NCBI RefSeq assembly: GCF_042453785.1
Contig: NC_091665.1
Location: 27,514,501 to 27,578,500, forward strand
DNA: 64,000 bases
Direction: 5' to 3'
DNA from: Malus domestica
Taxonomy: Eukaryota; Streptophyta; Magnoliopsida; Rosales; Rosaceae
Part shown: positions 9,043 through 20,400 of the stretch, piece after piece
How the letters are laid out: each line of letters starts with the position of its first letter
Position numbering within the stretch: the first letter of the stretch is position 1
Translations under genes and position numbers: made by a program
The notes under the pieces: model-generated
The model's input: the letters and a program-made list of their open reading frames with translations, nothing else
Databases searched by the model: none
Told to the model about the DNA's origin: nothing

Positions 9043-12000
9043 CTATTTGTAATAGTACTTCAAGTGGTCAGCATTCCATGGATGGCCAAGGGTCTTGCCG
9101 TCGGAGTTTCTGAGCTTGTAGGAGCCAGGGCGGCTGATGCCGACGACCTCGAACGATCCGTCCCAGTTAGGACTGAGTGTTCCTTCACTCGGGACTCTTT
9201 CACAGAGTAATCTTTTCTTCAGTACCCAGTCTCCCACTTTAAAATAGCGAGGTTTGACCCTTGAGTCGTAGTAGTTGGAGATGCGCTGCTTGTAGGCGAC
9301 ATTCCTCAGGTGAGCCTGATTTCTGTGTTCCTCGACTAGATCCAGGTTGAGGGTGAGTTGCTTGTCGTTCTCACTCTGTATGTAGTTCTGGATTCGGTAT
9401 GTTGCTTACTCAAGCTCAACTGGGACAACTGCTTCTGTACCAAAAGCAAGTGAGAATGGAGTTTCTCCTGTGGAAGTCCGATATGAAGTGAGGTATGACC
9501 AAAGGACTTGGGGTACGAATTCTGGCCAGCAACCTTTAGCTTTGTCCAAGCTAGTTTTCAGAGTGCGCTTGATTATTTTGTTAACGGCCTCGACTTGTCC
9601 GTTAGACTGGGGATGGGTTGGAGAGGCAAAACATAAGTTGATGTTGAACTTAGAGCAGAACATCTTGAACTTCTTGTTGTCGAACTGCCGCCCATTGTCC
9701 GTGACTATCGCATTGGGAATGCCGAATCTGCAGAGGATGTTCTTCCATACGAAGTCTTCTATTTTTCCCTCAGTAATGGTTGCCAAGGGTTCTACTTCAG
9801 CCCACTTTGTGAAGTAGTCAACTGCAACGATTGCATAGCGGACCTTGCCTTTCCCTGCAGGCATTGGGCCGATCAAATCAAGTCCCCATTGGGCGAAGGG
9901 CCAAGGGCTGATAATAGGAGTGAGCGGCTCGGGAGGGGAGTAAGGGATAGTTGCGTAGCGTTGACACTTATCACATGAGCGAGATATTCTGATGGCATCT
10001 TGGTGGAGTGTTGGCCAATAGTATCCTTGGCGAAAAGTCTTGTGTGCTAGGGATCGAGACCCAGCATGATCTCCGCAGACTCCTTCATGTATTTCCCGAA
10101 GGACAATTTCCGCCTCCGCAGGTGTAAGGCATCTTAGGTATGGCAGGGTGAAACCGCGCTTGTAGAGTTGGTCATTAATGATCAGGTAGCGGGCAGACTT
10201 GTATCGAATCTGCTTAGCTTGGACTTTGTCAATTGGGAGGGTGCCATGAGCAAGGAATTTATAAATTGGGGTGATCCAACTATCTTCTTGTTGTAAATTG
10301 CACACCTCCGCGACCATGATGCTTGGTTCTGCCAACAATTCGACATGAATTTTTCTCCCAATCTTGTCTTCCACTGCCGAGGCGAGGCGAGCCAAAGCGT
10401 CTGCATGACTGTTTGCCGCTCGAGGAACTTGGGTGATCTGGTAGTGGAAGTGCTTGAGCAAAAGTCGCGTTTGCGCAAGATATGCTGCCATGGAGCTATC
10501 CTTAGCATCAAAGTTGTTTGTGACTTGGTTGACCACTAATTGAGAGTCACTGAAGATATCAATTCGTTTAACCCCAAGGTGTTTGGCCAAACGTAAGCCT
10601 GCTAGAAGGGCTTCATATTCGGCCTCGTTGTTCGATGCCTTGAATTTGAAACGAATAGCGTATTCCATCGCCACTTTATCGGGGGTAGTGAGGACTAATC
10701 CTGCTCCGCAGCCCTGTTGGTTGGATGAGCCATCAACATACAGACTCCATGCTGGGGTCGTTGATTCTACTTTCTGAGCTTCCGATGGTAATGAAGCTAC
10801 TACTTCAGGTGTAGAAGCGATGTCAACAGGATATGTGAAGTCGGCGATGAAATCTGCTACTGCTTGACCTTTTTTGGCTGGTTTTGGTTGGTAGGAGATG
10901 TCAAACTCACCCAATGTTATCGCCCATTTGATCATTCGTCCAGACGTGTCAGGACTCTGGAGTATCTGTCGAAGAGGGTGATTGGTAAGCACGATGATGG
11001 CGTGTGCTTGGAAATAAGGGCGAAGTTTCCGAGCAGACATGACCAATGCTAGAGTTAATTTCTCAATGTTGGAGTATCGTGTCTCCGCATCTTGTAGGGC
11101 CTTGCTAGCGTAGTAGACGGGCCGTTCGACACCACTGTCCATCCGAATAAGAACAGAACTGACTGCTGAAGCCGAAACCGATAGATAGATGATGAGAGTG
11201 TCACCAACTTCTAGTTTGGAGAGCAGAGGGGCTTTACTCATGTACTCTTTGAGGTTCCTAAATGCCTTGGCACATTCCTCCGTCCATGTAATGTACTTCT
11301 TATTTCCCTTGAGTGCTTTGAAGAAAGGAGCACATCTGTCTGTGGCCTTAGAGATGAATCTGGTTAAGGCTACCACTTTGCCAGTAAGGCTTTGGATGTC
11401 TTTTGAAGTTACTGGCTCTTTCATGTCGAGGATTGCTTTGATCTTTTCGGGGTTAGCTTCAATGCCTCGTTGGCTAATCATGAAGCCTAAGAATTTGCCA
11501 GAGCCTACGCCGAAGGCACATTTGTTGGGGTTCAACCTCATTCGATACCTCTTTAGAATGGTGAAAGTTTCAGATAGGTTGGTGATGTGTTGGTCAGCAT
11601 GTTTGCTCTTGACTAACATATCATCAACTTAAACTTTCATGCTCTTCCCAATCTGTTCGGCGAACATTGAATTGACCAGTCTCTGATAAGTTGCTCCTGC
11701 ATTCTTTAGACCGAAGGGCATGACTTTGTAGCAATATAGTCCCCTGTCAGTAGTGAAGGCTGTGTGTTCTTGGTCTGAGGGGTTCATGAGGATTTGGTTG
11801 TATCCTGAATAAGCGTCCATGAAGCTCAAGAGCTCACACCCTGCCGTAGAGTCTATAAGTCTATCAATGAGAGGAAGGGGGAAACTATCCTTCAGGCATC
11901 CTTTGTTTAGGTCCGTGTAGTCGACACACATTCTCCACAAGACCTTTTGAAGCATGAGACTTTCCTTGGTCGGATTTTTCTTAACAAGGACAACATTTGC

Positions 12001-15000
12001 TACCCATGTTGGGTAATTAACTTCACGGACGAAGCCTATGTCCTTGAGTTTTTCAACTTCTGCTTTCATCGCCTCGTATCGTTCAACATCATAAGATCTT
12101 CGCTTCTGTTTTACTGGTTTGGTCTTGGGATCAATACTCAAGTGGTGACAGATGATATCGGGAGAGATGCCCGGCATATCTTTATATGACCAAGCGAAGA
12201 CCTCGGCGTTCTCTTGCAAAAAGGAGATCAGTGACAACCGAAGGGGTGGTGACAAAGTAGTGCCAATCTTCACCATGCGGTCTGGATGGTCTTTGGAGAT
12301 AGAGACATTCTCTAACTCTTCAGCGGGTTGTGCTTGCTGGGTGAAGGAATCATCTTGAGGGTCGTCGGGTTGACTGTTGCCATCCTGAAGACCCGAGTTG
12401 GATTCATCTGGACTGGTCTTTAAGACTTGGTTATGTATAGAGAGAGTCTCCTTGGGGACAGACAGGTGTTGTTGCTTGACTGAAGTGTTGTAACATGATC
12501 GAGCACTAAGTTGATCTCCCCTGATGTATCCTTTGCCGAAAGGGGTTGGAAACTTCATCAACAACATATGTGTGGATACCACGGCCTTGAGATCATTGAT
12601 GCCTGTGCGCCCAAAGATGACATTGTATGCCGTCGGGCAGTTGACCACTAGGAAGTTAGTGGTAATAGTAGCTGTGTAGGGGCCTGTACCAATGGTGAAG
12701 GGTAAGTGTATACTCCCTAAAGGTTGCACGATATCGCCAGAGAAGCTTATCAGAGGAGAAATCGAGCGATCGAGCAAGTGTTCAGCTACATTAAGTGCTT
12801 TGAAAGCTTCAGCAAACATGATATTGACTGAAGCACCTGTGTCTATCAGGATTCGTTTCACATCAAAATTTGCTATGTGAGCTTCCACGATCAGCGGGTC
12901 ATTGTGAGGGTAGATGATACCTCTTTCTTCCTCAGGGTAGAAACATATTGGATCCCAGTTAGGCTTTTGATACTTGCCTCCTCTGATGTCTTCCACGTGA
13001 AACACTTGATGGCCAGGTCTCAAAGTTCGTTCACTGCTTTTCATGGCCCTATTGGAAGATTCAGACATGGGTGTGCCGCCGCTTATGGAATATATCACAT
13101 TCACATGGCGTTGGTTACGATTATCCCTTTGAGGGTGAAGGAGGAACTGATCAATTTTTCCTTCACGTGCCAAAGCTTCAATATGGTCACGGAGGATAAT
13201 GCACTTCTCACTATCATGGCCATTATAATCGTGGTAGCAGCAAAACATGCCCGTGTTCTTCGTGGACTTGTAATCTGGCTGTCTTGGCTTTGGCTTTGGT
13301 ATCAGGTGAGCTATACTGGGGTAGATGGCAGCACATGTAGCATTCAAAGAGGTGTATGTCTCATACCTCGGGGTAGGGCCTGTCTTGGCACGTGATTGGC
13401 CCACTGCGTTGACTGCCTGAGGGCGGGCATTATTGTGACGATATCCTGAGTTATCGTGATAGTGCCCCTTATTCTTTTTATTAAAATGAGATTGGTGAGG
13501 ATGGAAGTCTTTCCTTTTGCCCTGAGATTGATATGTCTGCTGACTTGGCGAAGCATTAAATGAGGCAGGGGGGTGTGCTGCTACCATTTGGAAGGTTGAG
13601 GTCTTTTCATTCGGTTGGATCTGGTCTCCACTCCCTACTTGCTGATAAGGGGTGACTGTAGGGGGTTTCCCTTGATATGTCCTTGCCTCGGCGGAGGCAT
13701 GGTTGTAAGCTTGTGTCATCACCTCAGAGTAAGTCTTCCAAGTGTTGGCATTGATCATGTACTTGAAGAAACAGTCACGTAAGCCTGCCGTGAAAGCCTT
13801 GAGGGCGGTCTTGTCATCTGCCTCAGCGCATCGAGAATACTCATGGCTGAAGCGGCCAGCGTACTTTCGTAATGACTCGTCCGGCTTCTGGTGAATAGTG
13901 TACAAGTCATCTGCGGAATGCAAGCGATCGGTCTGGAAGATGTGTTGAGAGACAAACAGCTTCCCCAACTCTTCAAATGAGTCTACTGTCTCAGGTGGAA
14001 AACGGTAATACCAGTTTAAAGCTCCGCCAGAGAGGGTGGAGGGGAAGAGAAGGCACCGTTCTTCGTCGGTGTGTCCCCGGTATACCATGGTGGACTCAAA
14101 GAGGTTAAGGTGTTCAATCGGGTCTTCCCTTCCAGTATAGAGCTGTAAGTCGAGCTTCTGCTTTGTCTTCGCTTGGAGGGGAGTGTTGAGGATCCTTCTT
14201 GTGAGAGGGCCAGGCCTGGGTTGGTTCCAGTCAGGTATCTCGGCTTGACGTTCAGCCTTCAGCTTGTTTACTTCCTCAAGGAGCTGCAGGACAAGGGGGT
14301 CCTGAGCGGAGTCGTGCACCACCGAACTTTTCTTCTTTAAGTCCCCATCGCCTCTTGGAAGTAGGAAAGTTTGATCAAGATAGCGTGATCTTTCTCTGGA
14401 CTCGCCACACTGACTTCTAGAGTAAGTATGTCGGAATGTTTCCGAGTCCCCAGTACCTTCATATTCTTCTGGGACTTGTTGCCCCTTCTCTATATTGGCG
14501 GCTGGCCTGGGTCGTGGAAGAGGACCGAGTCTTTCAGAAACCCTTGGGTCATTGATCTTCGAGCTTATGTGGATGGGATTCTCTCGACGTTGCTTTAGGA
14601 AGTCTCGACAATCGCGATAGACAGCTTTTGATCCTTCCACATCCTCTGTGAGGAGGTGTTTTCCTCTACTTCTCCTGCTTTGGGTTGAAGCAGCTGGGTT
14701 GAGAGAAGTCTCATGTTGATTATCACATTGATGTGTAGCTCGATCCTTATCAGGGATGTCCGTGTCGGATATCGGTGACCCTCCGTGTTGGGGGGCATTC
14801 AGTTGATTGTTGACCTCAACAGGGGCGACGAGCTTATGTGTTTGAGCCTGCCTAGCCTCGTGAAGCATCTCGAAAAGTTTTTCATATTGTTCTTGGAGGA
14901 CTTCATTCTTCATCGCTATCTTGTTGTTCTGAACCTCTAGCTCATCGACTTTAGCTTGAAGAGTAACTCTATTTCCTTCCTGCTTTCGTTGCTTCATACT

Positions 15001-15051
15001 AGGTCCAGCGGGGGTGTCATTCTGTGTGCTGTGGCTTCTTTCGCTCTCCAT
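9043..15051 (-). pseudogene. gag-pol polyprotein, interrupted by two in-frame stops
   Basis: A single 2,003-codon frame starts at ATG 15051, 88 bp after the primer-binding site, and ends at 9043. Domains in order by codon: a coiled coil (about 28-75); a Retrotrans_gag domain (about 290-470); a CCHC-like knuckle (CCYHDYNGHDSEKC, about 595); an aspartic protease with LIDTGAS (about 732); reverse transcriptase (RMCVDYTDLN about 1043, MDAYSGYNQ about 1075); RNase H; a second RNase H with [25 protein letters not shown] and HADALA acidic positions (about 1438-1570); integrase with an HHCC finger and D,D35E core ([23 protein letters not shown]). A TAA at 11631-11629 sits exactly where the first residue of the YVDD catalytic box belongs. 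A second TAA at 9408-9406 cuts off the integrase C-terminus. The frame is otherwise open, so the damage is minimal and recent. Confidence 0.92.
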
Positions 15052-15138
15052 GTCGGAGAGAGATGCTTAGCCAAAAGAGAGTGTACGAGCGGTGGAAACC
15101 AGCTTGACAAAGCTGAAGAGAGTGGGAATAAGTGTCGA

Positions 15139-15156
15139 TTCCCACAGACGGCGCCA
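15139..15156 (-). other. primer-binding site of the retrotransposon
   Basis: Two bases inside the 5' LTR (element orientation) the minus strand reads TGGCGCCGTCTGTGGGAA. The first nine bases are complementary to the 3' end expected for plant tRNA-Asp (ending ACGGCGCCA). The remainder does not fit well, so the tRNA assignment is tentative, but the position and TGG start are right. Confidence 0.7.
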
Positions 15157-15158
15157 AA

Positions 15159-15675
15159 TGTTGATGCACAAAATCAGCGAGGACTTTGGTACAACAGAAA
15201 GTGTCAGGTTTTGTGACCTTCGCTTGGTTGTTTCGGTCACTAGTGAGGATAAGTACGTAAATGAATAGAGACAGAGAAGCAAACACAGGATGTACGTGGT
15301 TCACCCAGATCGGCTACGTCCACGGAGTAGAGGAGTTCTCATTAATTGTGAAGGGTTTACACAAATACATAGGTTCAAGCTCTGGTTTAGTGAGTTCTAG
15401 TGAATAGTTTAGTACAAAATGACATTAGAGATTATTGTGGGAGAATGATCCCTATTTATAGAGGAGAGTTTCTAGTTTTGTCCTAACATCGACACATGTC
15501 GTGTTGTGATTGGCTTCTGATGTTGACACGTGTCGAGCTGTGATTGGCTTCTGATGTCGACACGTGTCGCATTGTGATTGGCCTCCTGGTTGAAGGGAAG
15601 CTCTTCTAGGTCCTTGACGGTATAACGTTGACCGGTGCTCAGTAGTTTCGGGATTGGTCAAGTATGGTATAAACA
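15159..15675 (-). repeat. LTR (5' LTR in element orientation, carries the active promoter)
   Basis: 517 bp, TG...CA, with two differences from its partner at 3206. In transcription direction it shows three direct repeats with the G-box core, then a TATA box, an arrangement expected of an RNA polymerase II promoter. Confidence 0.95.
15453..15566 (-). promoter_or_regulatory. LTR promoter: TATA box and triple G-box repeats
   Basis: On the minus strand, TATAAATA lies at 15460-15453. Upstream of it are three 34-bp repeats with palindromic cores at 15561-15566 (CACGTG), 15527-15532 (CACGTG) and 15493-15498 (CACATG, mutated). In the other LTR all three are CACGTG (3540, 3574, 3608). CACGTG is the core bound by plant bZIP (ABRE-type) and bHLH factors. 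Regulation by these is inference. Confidence 0.6.
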
Positions 15676-15680
15676 ATAAT
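15676..15680. repeat. target site duplication ATAAT (right)
   Basis: Identical to 3201-3205, immediately outside the CA end of the LTR. Confidence 0.9.
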
Positions 15681-16403
15681 CATATTTTAGAACACTAATC
15701 ATGGATTGTCTCTTTAAAGAAGAAGAGGACGTGAAACCGACGAAATGCGAACACAACATTGTCTTGGACATAAGCTACTTGTTGGCCATTATAAGAGTAG
15801 TTTATCTATATGGGTGTGTATTGATAATCAATTAGGTTTCCTCTCTAGACGAATTTACAAAACGATGTCTAAATATATAGTTGCGATTTACAGTTTGATA
15901 ATATAACATATCAAATATATGACAAAAAAATGGCTCTAATTTCTAAATTGTAGCTTCCTTCTCAATCCCGCATTAATCTGTACCTTTCTATATGTGCACG
16001 TTTTTGTTTCCCCACTTTGTACAAGTTGACAAATCGAAAACATAAACTTGCTAACCAACTCTGATTTCTAAATTGTATTTGTTGTGGTAGTACCTAACGG
16101 GCCGGGCTCATGAGGACCAGTGGCAATTCTGAAATATCACAACAAATACAGTACCATTTTTGTTACAAAAAATCGATTAACGACAATCGTTTTTCTAACT
16201 CAAACTGTCGGCATCTCCCAGTGTCTCCGTCGTCTTCTGATTTTCCTCCATATCGGAGAAGAAAGGCAACCAAATCCTGGTCCTCCGAATTCGTGGTTTT
16301 CTGATTCTTCCTCCGCTCCTCACGCGTACGGCAGCTTGAGAGCGAGGCGCTCTCGATTGATTCCATGGTCTGATCTTCCGCGAATCGCAATCCGACGGTG
16401 GCG
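15681..16403. other. right part of the split segmental duplication, then intergenic DNA
   Basis: From 15681 to about 16060 the sequence aligns with about 40536-40910. Shared words include AAAGAAGAAGAGGACGTGA, GTGCACGTTTTTGTTT and CCACTTTGTACAAGTTGACA. Beyond about 16090 the sequence is the 5' leader of the EH-domain fragment and is not shared with the 40-kb copy. Confidence 0.6.
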
Positions 16404-16563
16404 ATGGCGTCGACGCAGAACCAATCGGCGCATGCGGATCTCTTCGACGCGTATTTCCGACGGGCCGATTTGGGCCGATTTGGACCGCGATGGCCGGATT
16501 AGTGGCAATGAAGCCGTCGCTTTCTTCCAGGGCTCTGGTCTCCCCAAACAGGTCCTTGCGCAG
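16404..16563 (+). pseudogene. EH-domain (EHD/Eps15-type) protein, broken first exon
   Basis: From the ATG at 16404 the frame reads MASTQNQSAHADLFDAYFRR, like the start of plant Eps15-homology proteins that act in endocytosis. A 10-bp direct duplication (GCCGATTTGG twice, about 16461-16480) then shifts the frame and leads to a stop. In the shifted frame the EF-hand-like loop ADLDRDGRISGNEAVAFFQG continues to LPKQVLAQ and a GT donor at 16564. The second EH exon is not recognisable before the TNL gene at 17.5 kb. The fragment is therefore a truncated, frameshifted 5' relic, unless the duplication is an assembly error and the rest of the gene lies elsewhere. Confidence 0.65.
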
Positions 16564-16568
16564 GTACT

Positions 16569-16569
<1 letters not shown>

Positions 16570-16610
<41 letters not shown>

Positions 16611-16611
16611 G
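16570..16611. repeat. (CT)n then (AT)n microsatellite
   Basis: About 11 CT units followed by about 10 AT units, directly after the splice donor of the EH-domain relic. Confidence 0.9.
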
Positions 16612-17482
16612 TATGTGCTTGTGTATATATGTATAATTGGATGTATGTGTGTATGATTATATTTTTGTAATTGTAGTGGTTGATTGGGACTTGATGGTGG
16701 TGGAACTGTGTTCCGAATCAGATTGATTTTGAATTTGTAGTCTAATTGTAGTTGAAGTGGTAAATGTGAGTTCGGGATGTCTTAATTCTCTTATCTAAGC
16801 TGAGATTTTTATTTCGTGTTAGTATAAATGCGGAATTGATACTACAGTTAGTGCGGAATTGAACTGGTGTATCCGTCCGTTCGACCTGAGGTGGTAAGCA
16901 GACTTTAGAAATGTGTTATATGACCCAAGGATTGATCAAGGATTGTTTATTACAGTAGAATTGTGCAGTAGTGAAAACCTGCAGCATAAGATGACTAAGG
17001 ACTAGTTAGGATTGTCGCATACAGGGGAAATGTTCTTGGGTCGGGATCATATTGACAAATAGGTTATTGAAGCTGTATGCTTGTTTTGCTGAAGGAATTT
17101 CCGTATAAAATGATAACCAGGGGCATATTATGTTAAATATTGATTATATGAATGCACTTTCTCATTAGCTTGAATTGCTGAACATAACAGGCTCAATCAA
17201 GCATATTTTTCTACGAGATGCTTTGCTGCTGGATGTTCATTCTTTGCATAATGTGTTCGTATTTTGATGTAAAAACTTACACATGCCATAGATATTTTGC
17301 TGCTGGATGTTCATTCTTTGCATAATGTGTTCGTATTTCCTATTCACTTTCATTTGCTTCAGACTCATCACTTTCATTTGCTTCAAGACAAGCGAGATGC
17401 TTTGCTGCTGGATGTTCATTCTTTGCATGAACACAAATATCGGCCAAATAATTTTATTTTGCTTTCACAGTTTCCTAAACTT
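16612..17482. repeat. TNL 3' flank with a short threefold repeat
   Basis: TTTGCTGCTGGATGTTCATT occurs at about 17222, 17297 and 17401, each followed by CTTTGCAT. TCACTTTCATTTGCTTCA-type words also recur (17345, 17370, and CTTTCATTTGCTCGA at 17479 at the end of the TNL coding sequence). The repeats therefore partly derive from the TNL 3' end. The rest (16612-17200) shows no gene. Confidence 0.6.
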
Positions 17483-20400
17483 TCATTTGCTCGACTCATC
17501 ACTTGATCCACTGGCTTGACCAATTTTGAATTTCTCAGCATCTTCGGCATACAATGGGCATATACCACAGCTTTCCACCTTCATTGAATCCACCGGGCAG
17601 AAGACAACAGTGGCCTCTTTGGCAAGTTTGTAAACATCAGGGGAGCAATTTTTTCCTACCTCTTCACTTCTAAAGGCCTCATTCCACACATGCACGTGAT
17701 GTTGGCCGTGACGGCAGGAGTAGAATCTGTCGCCTGGGATAATGTACTCAGAACTGAACAGTTCATGGCTTTCACCCATGAATTTGACAATGAAATTAGC
17801 TTTTACCCTCCAGGGTTTATACCTCACATTTGAATCCCAAGAAACAACAACAGAGAGAGCGAAACCAAATAAATCTGTTCGAAACCAATCTGGACAAAGC
17901 TCGATGTCTACTGAAGATCCCTCATTTTGATAGCTGAACCAATTTGGAATTTCTTTTCCTGGACATACAATCTTAATCTGAGGCCAGGGATTGTGAAACA
18001 GATTATGAAAAAAGTGATGGTAATTAAATGGCGCAACGGTTGCCATTCGCATAATTGTAATCTGTGCTTCATCCATTATGTTGCTCCTTGAATTATTATC
18101 CAATTCTGGGCAACTAGTAAAAACTCTGCAACAATAATGAGGTTTATCCCAACCTTGTGTGAGTGCTGTCCTTGAACTTGACACTATCTTCAGCGACGTG
18201 CAGCCTTCAGCACTAACATTACATAGCACTGGGAGCTCTGGTATAGATTGAAGCCGACTGCAGTCCTGTAAGTCAAGTACAGACAACCGAGAAGCTTGTT
18301 TGATGCTTGCTGGTATTTCCAATATACCGCTGCAGCGGAGTTTTAGTTCTTCTAAAGATAGAAAACCGATAGAGCTGGAAGGCAATTTTTCAAGTCTCCA
18401 ATTCCAACTAAAGTTGAGACGTTTAAGATTGGTTAAACTGAAGATACTTGTTGGGACATCCTTAAGTTGCTTGCACCAACCAAGGTTTAAATCTTGAAGC
18501 CTATTTAGATTTCCAATAGACGAAGGAAGCATTTCGACAGCTGTGCCTTCCAAACTAAGAGACACCAAATGCTCCATTGGCTTAAAGATTTCAGGGAATT
18601 TGGAAAATCTAGAGCAACCTTTAAGATCAAGATTCTCAAGATATTTCAACCCAGAGATTGATGAGGGTAGCTCTGTAACTGCTGTTTGAATTAAACTTAA
18701 GGACTTCAAATGTTCCATTGGCTCCAAAATCTCTGGGAAGTTTTCAAATTTAACGCAATAATCAAGACCAAGTTCCACGAGATTTTTCAACTTACACCTG
18801 CTGCTTGGATTATTCTGAAGGTCTTTGCATGTCCTTAAATTCAAGTAAGAAATATTTTTGTTAGACCAAACTGATTCATGCAACTCCTTTATACCACTGC
18901 ATTCTAAATTTAAGTATTGAAGACTTCCTGGCATCTCTAGAAGATACTTGAGACTCTTGCAGTTTCTAAGATCAAGATGAGTAAGCTTGTCAAGATGTTG
19001 AAAATACGAAGGAATTTCAACCAAACTTCCACAGGCCTGGAGATTTATCTTCACAATTTTTAGACTCCCAGAGAGATTTGGAACTTCAGTTAGATTTGAA
19101 CAATCCCCCAGATCAATCACTTGTAAGTTGACAAGTATCTGCAACAATTGAAATAGAAATATACAGAATTAATATAATTTCTACACTTGATTTTATACAA
19201 GAATTAAAATAGGCATATAATATAATATACCTCGTCTTCTTTCCAAAGCTTCTTAACTTTGCTATGTGGCATATGAAGCTCAACTAGATTTTCCGGACAA
19301 AAAATTGACGGCAAAGTTTCCAGTGAATATCCCCAGCAGTAAAGATAACGAAGAGAATCAGGAAGGTCTAGAGAAGTGGACAATTTGGGGCCACCACTCA
19401 CAATTAGCATTATTAGGTTAGACATCTTTTTGAAGTCTGCATGTTTCAATGGTCGCTCTTGAAGATTATACCAATTAACCTGTATGGCTTCAACATTTGG
19501 AGTTTCCTAAGAATAAGAAGAAAGTTTAAATGTGAAAAGAGTATTTGCGATGGTAATCATGTACAAGTGTCTTAGTCTAGTCAAATATCCAAAATAATTG
19601 TATCCTGCTCTACTTGTCTAAATAAACAAACATTTGTTCATATTCCAAACACTTCCTAACACAATAAATATTCAATCAAATTCATCTTTTAACAATCTCA
19701 CTTCTTTATTATAAATTTGTTTTACTTTGTTGTGTTATCATCTCAAGTTTGTAATTTTTATTTTCTAAAAAAAAAGAAAGGAAAAAAATTGAATGCATTT
19801 GGCTCTTACCTTATTACTCCTCAATACACGATAGACATCCTCATCATTGAACAACCTACTCCGTTTACCGGGATCTTTAATACCTTGTTCTTGAACAATT
19901 TTCCTTCCCATTTCTTGTAGCAAATCGTGCATCTCTATGGTTTCCATTCCCCAATTTGAATCAAATGATATGAGAGACATCTCAATGAGAATTCTAACAC
20001 CAGATGGCGCAAAGAATCCACGAACATCTAACATTCGTTTTACCTCAACCACAGACTTCCCTTTATGAAAACATGCTATATCCAGAAAAATATCCTTTTC
20101 ATTGTCTCCCAATTTATCATAACTTATTCTCAACACTTTCTGGATATCTTCACAGGGAAATCGTTTCAATTTGTTGAATTCATCTTCCCATTCTTCTTTG
20201 CTCTTGCAATTGAAGAACAACGACCCCAGAACTGTAAGAGCTAAAGGAACGTATCCAGCATAAGCAACCACCTCTTTTGCCAACTCCTTAAAATCTGTTC
20301 TACAAGCACCGTTATTCTTGAAAGCACGCAAACAGAAGAGCTGAAGAGCGTCATCCGATTTTAATCCCTCGACCTTGTAGATCTTAGCCTCTTCACCAGT

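Larger units (their letters stand above)
3206..15675 (-). mobile_element. complete Ty3/gypsy LTR retrotransposon, Tat/Retand type
   Basis: This 12,470-bp element is bounded by two 517-bp LTRs (TG...CA ends) and a 5-bp target duplication. In element orientation (minus strand) the order is LTR, primer-binding site, gag, protease, reverse transcriptase, RNase H, a second archaeal-type RNase H, integrase, a 5.3-kb 3' region, a purine-rich tract, LTR. The second RNase H before integrase, the long variable 3' region with tandem repeats, and an opposite-strand ORF in that region are hallmarks of the plant Tat lineage (Retand/Ogre relatives). The LTRs differ at only 2 of 517 positions (0.4%), so insertion was recent. 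Two in-frame stops in pol mean this copy probably cannot move on its own but might be helped by relatives. Confidence 0.93.

Noticed and set aside
9470-13395. Several plus-strand frames (up to 172 codons) within gag-pol
   Set aside because: They are shadows of the minus-strand polyprotein. Their codon patterns follow the opposite frame, and no domain is readable.
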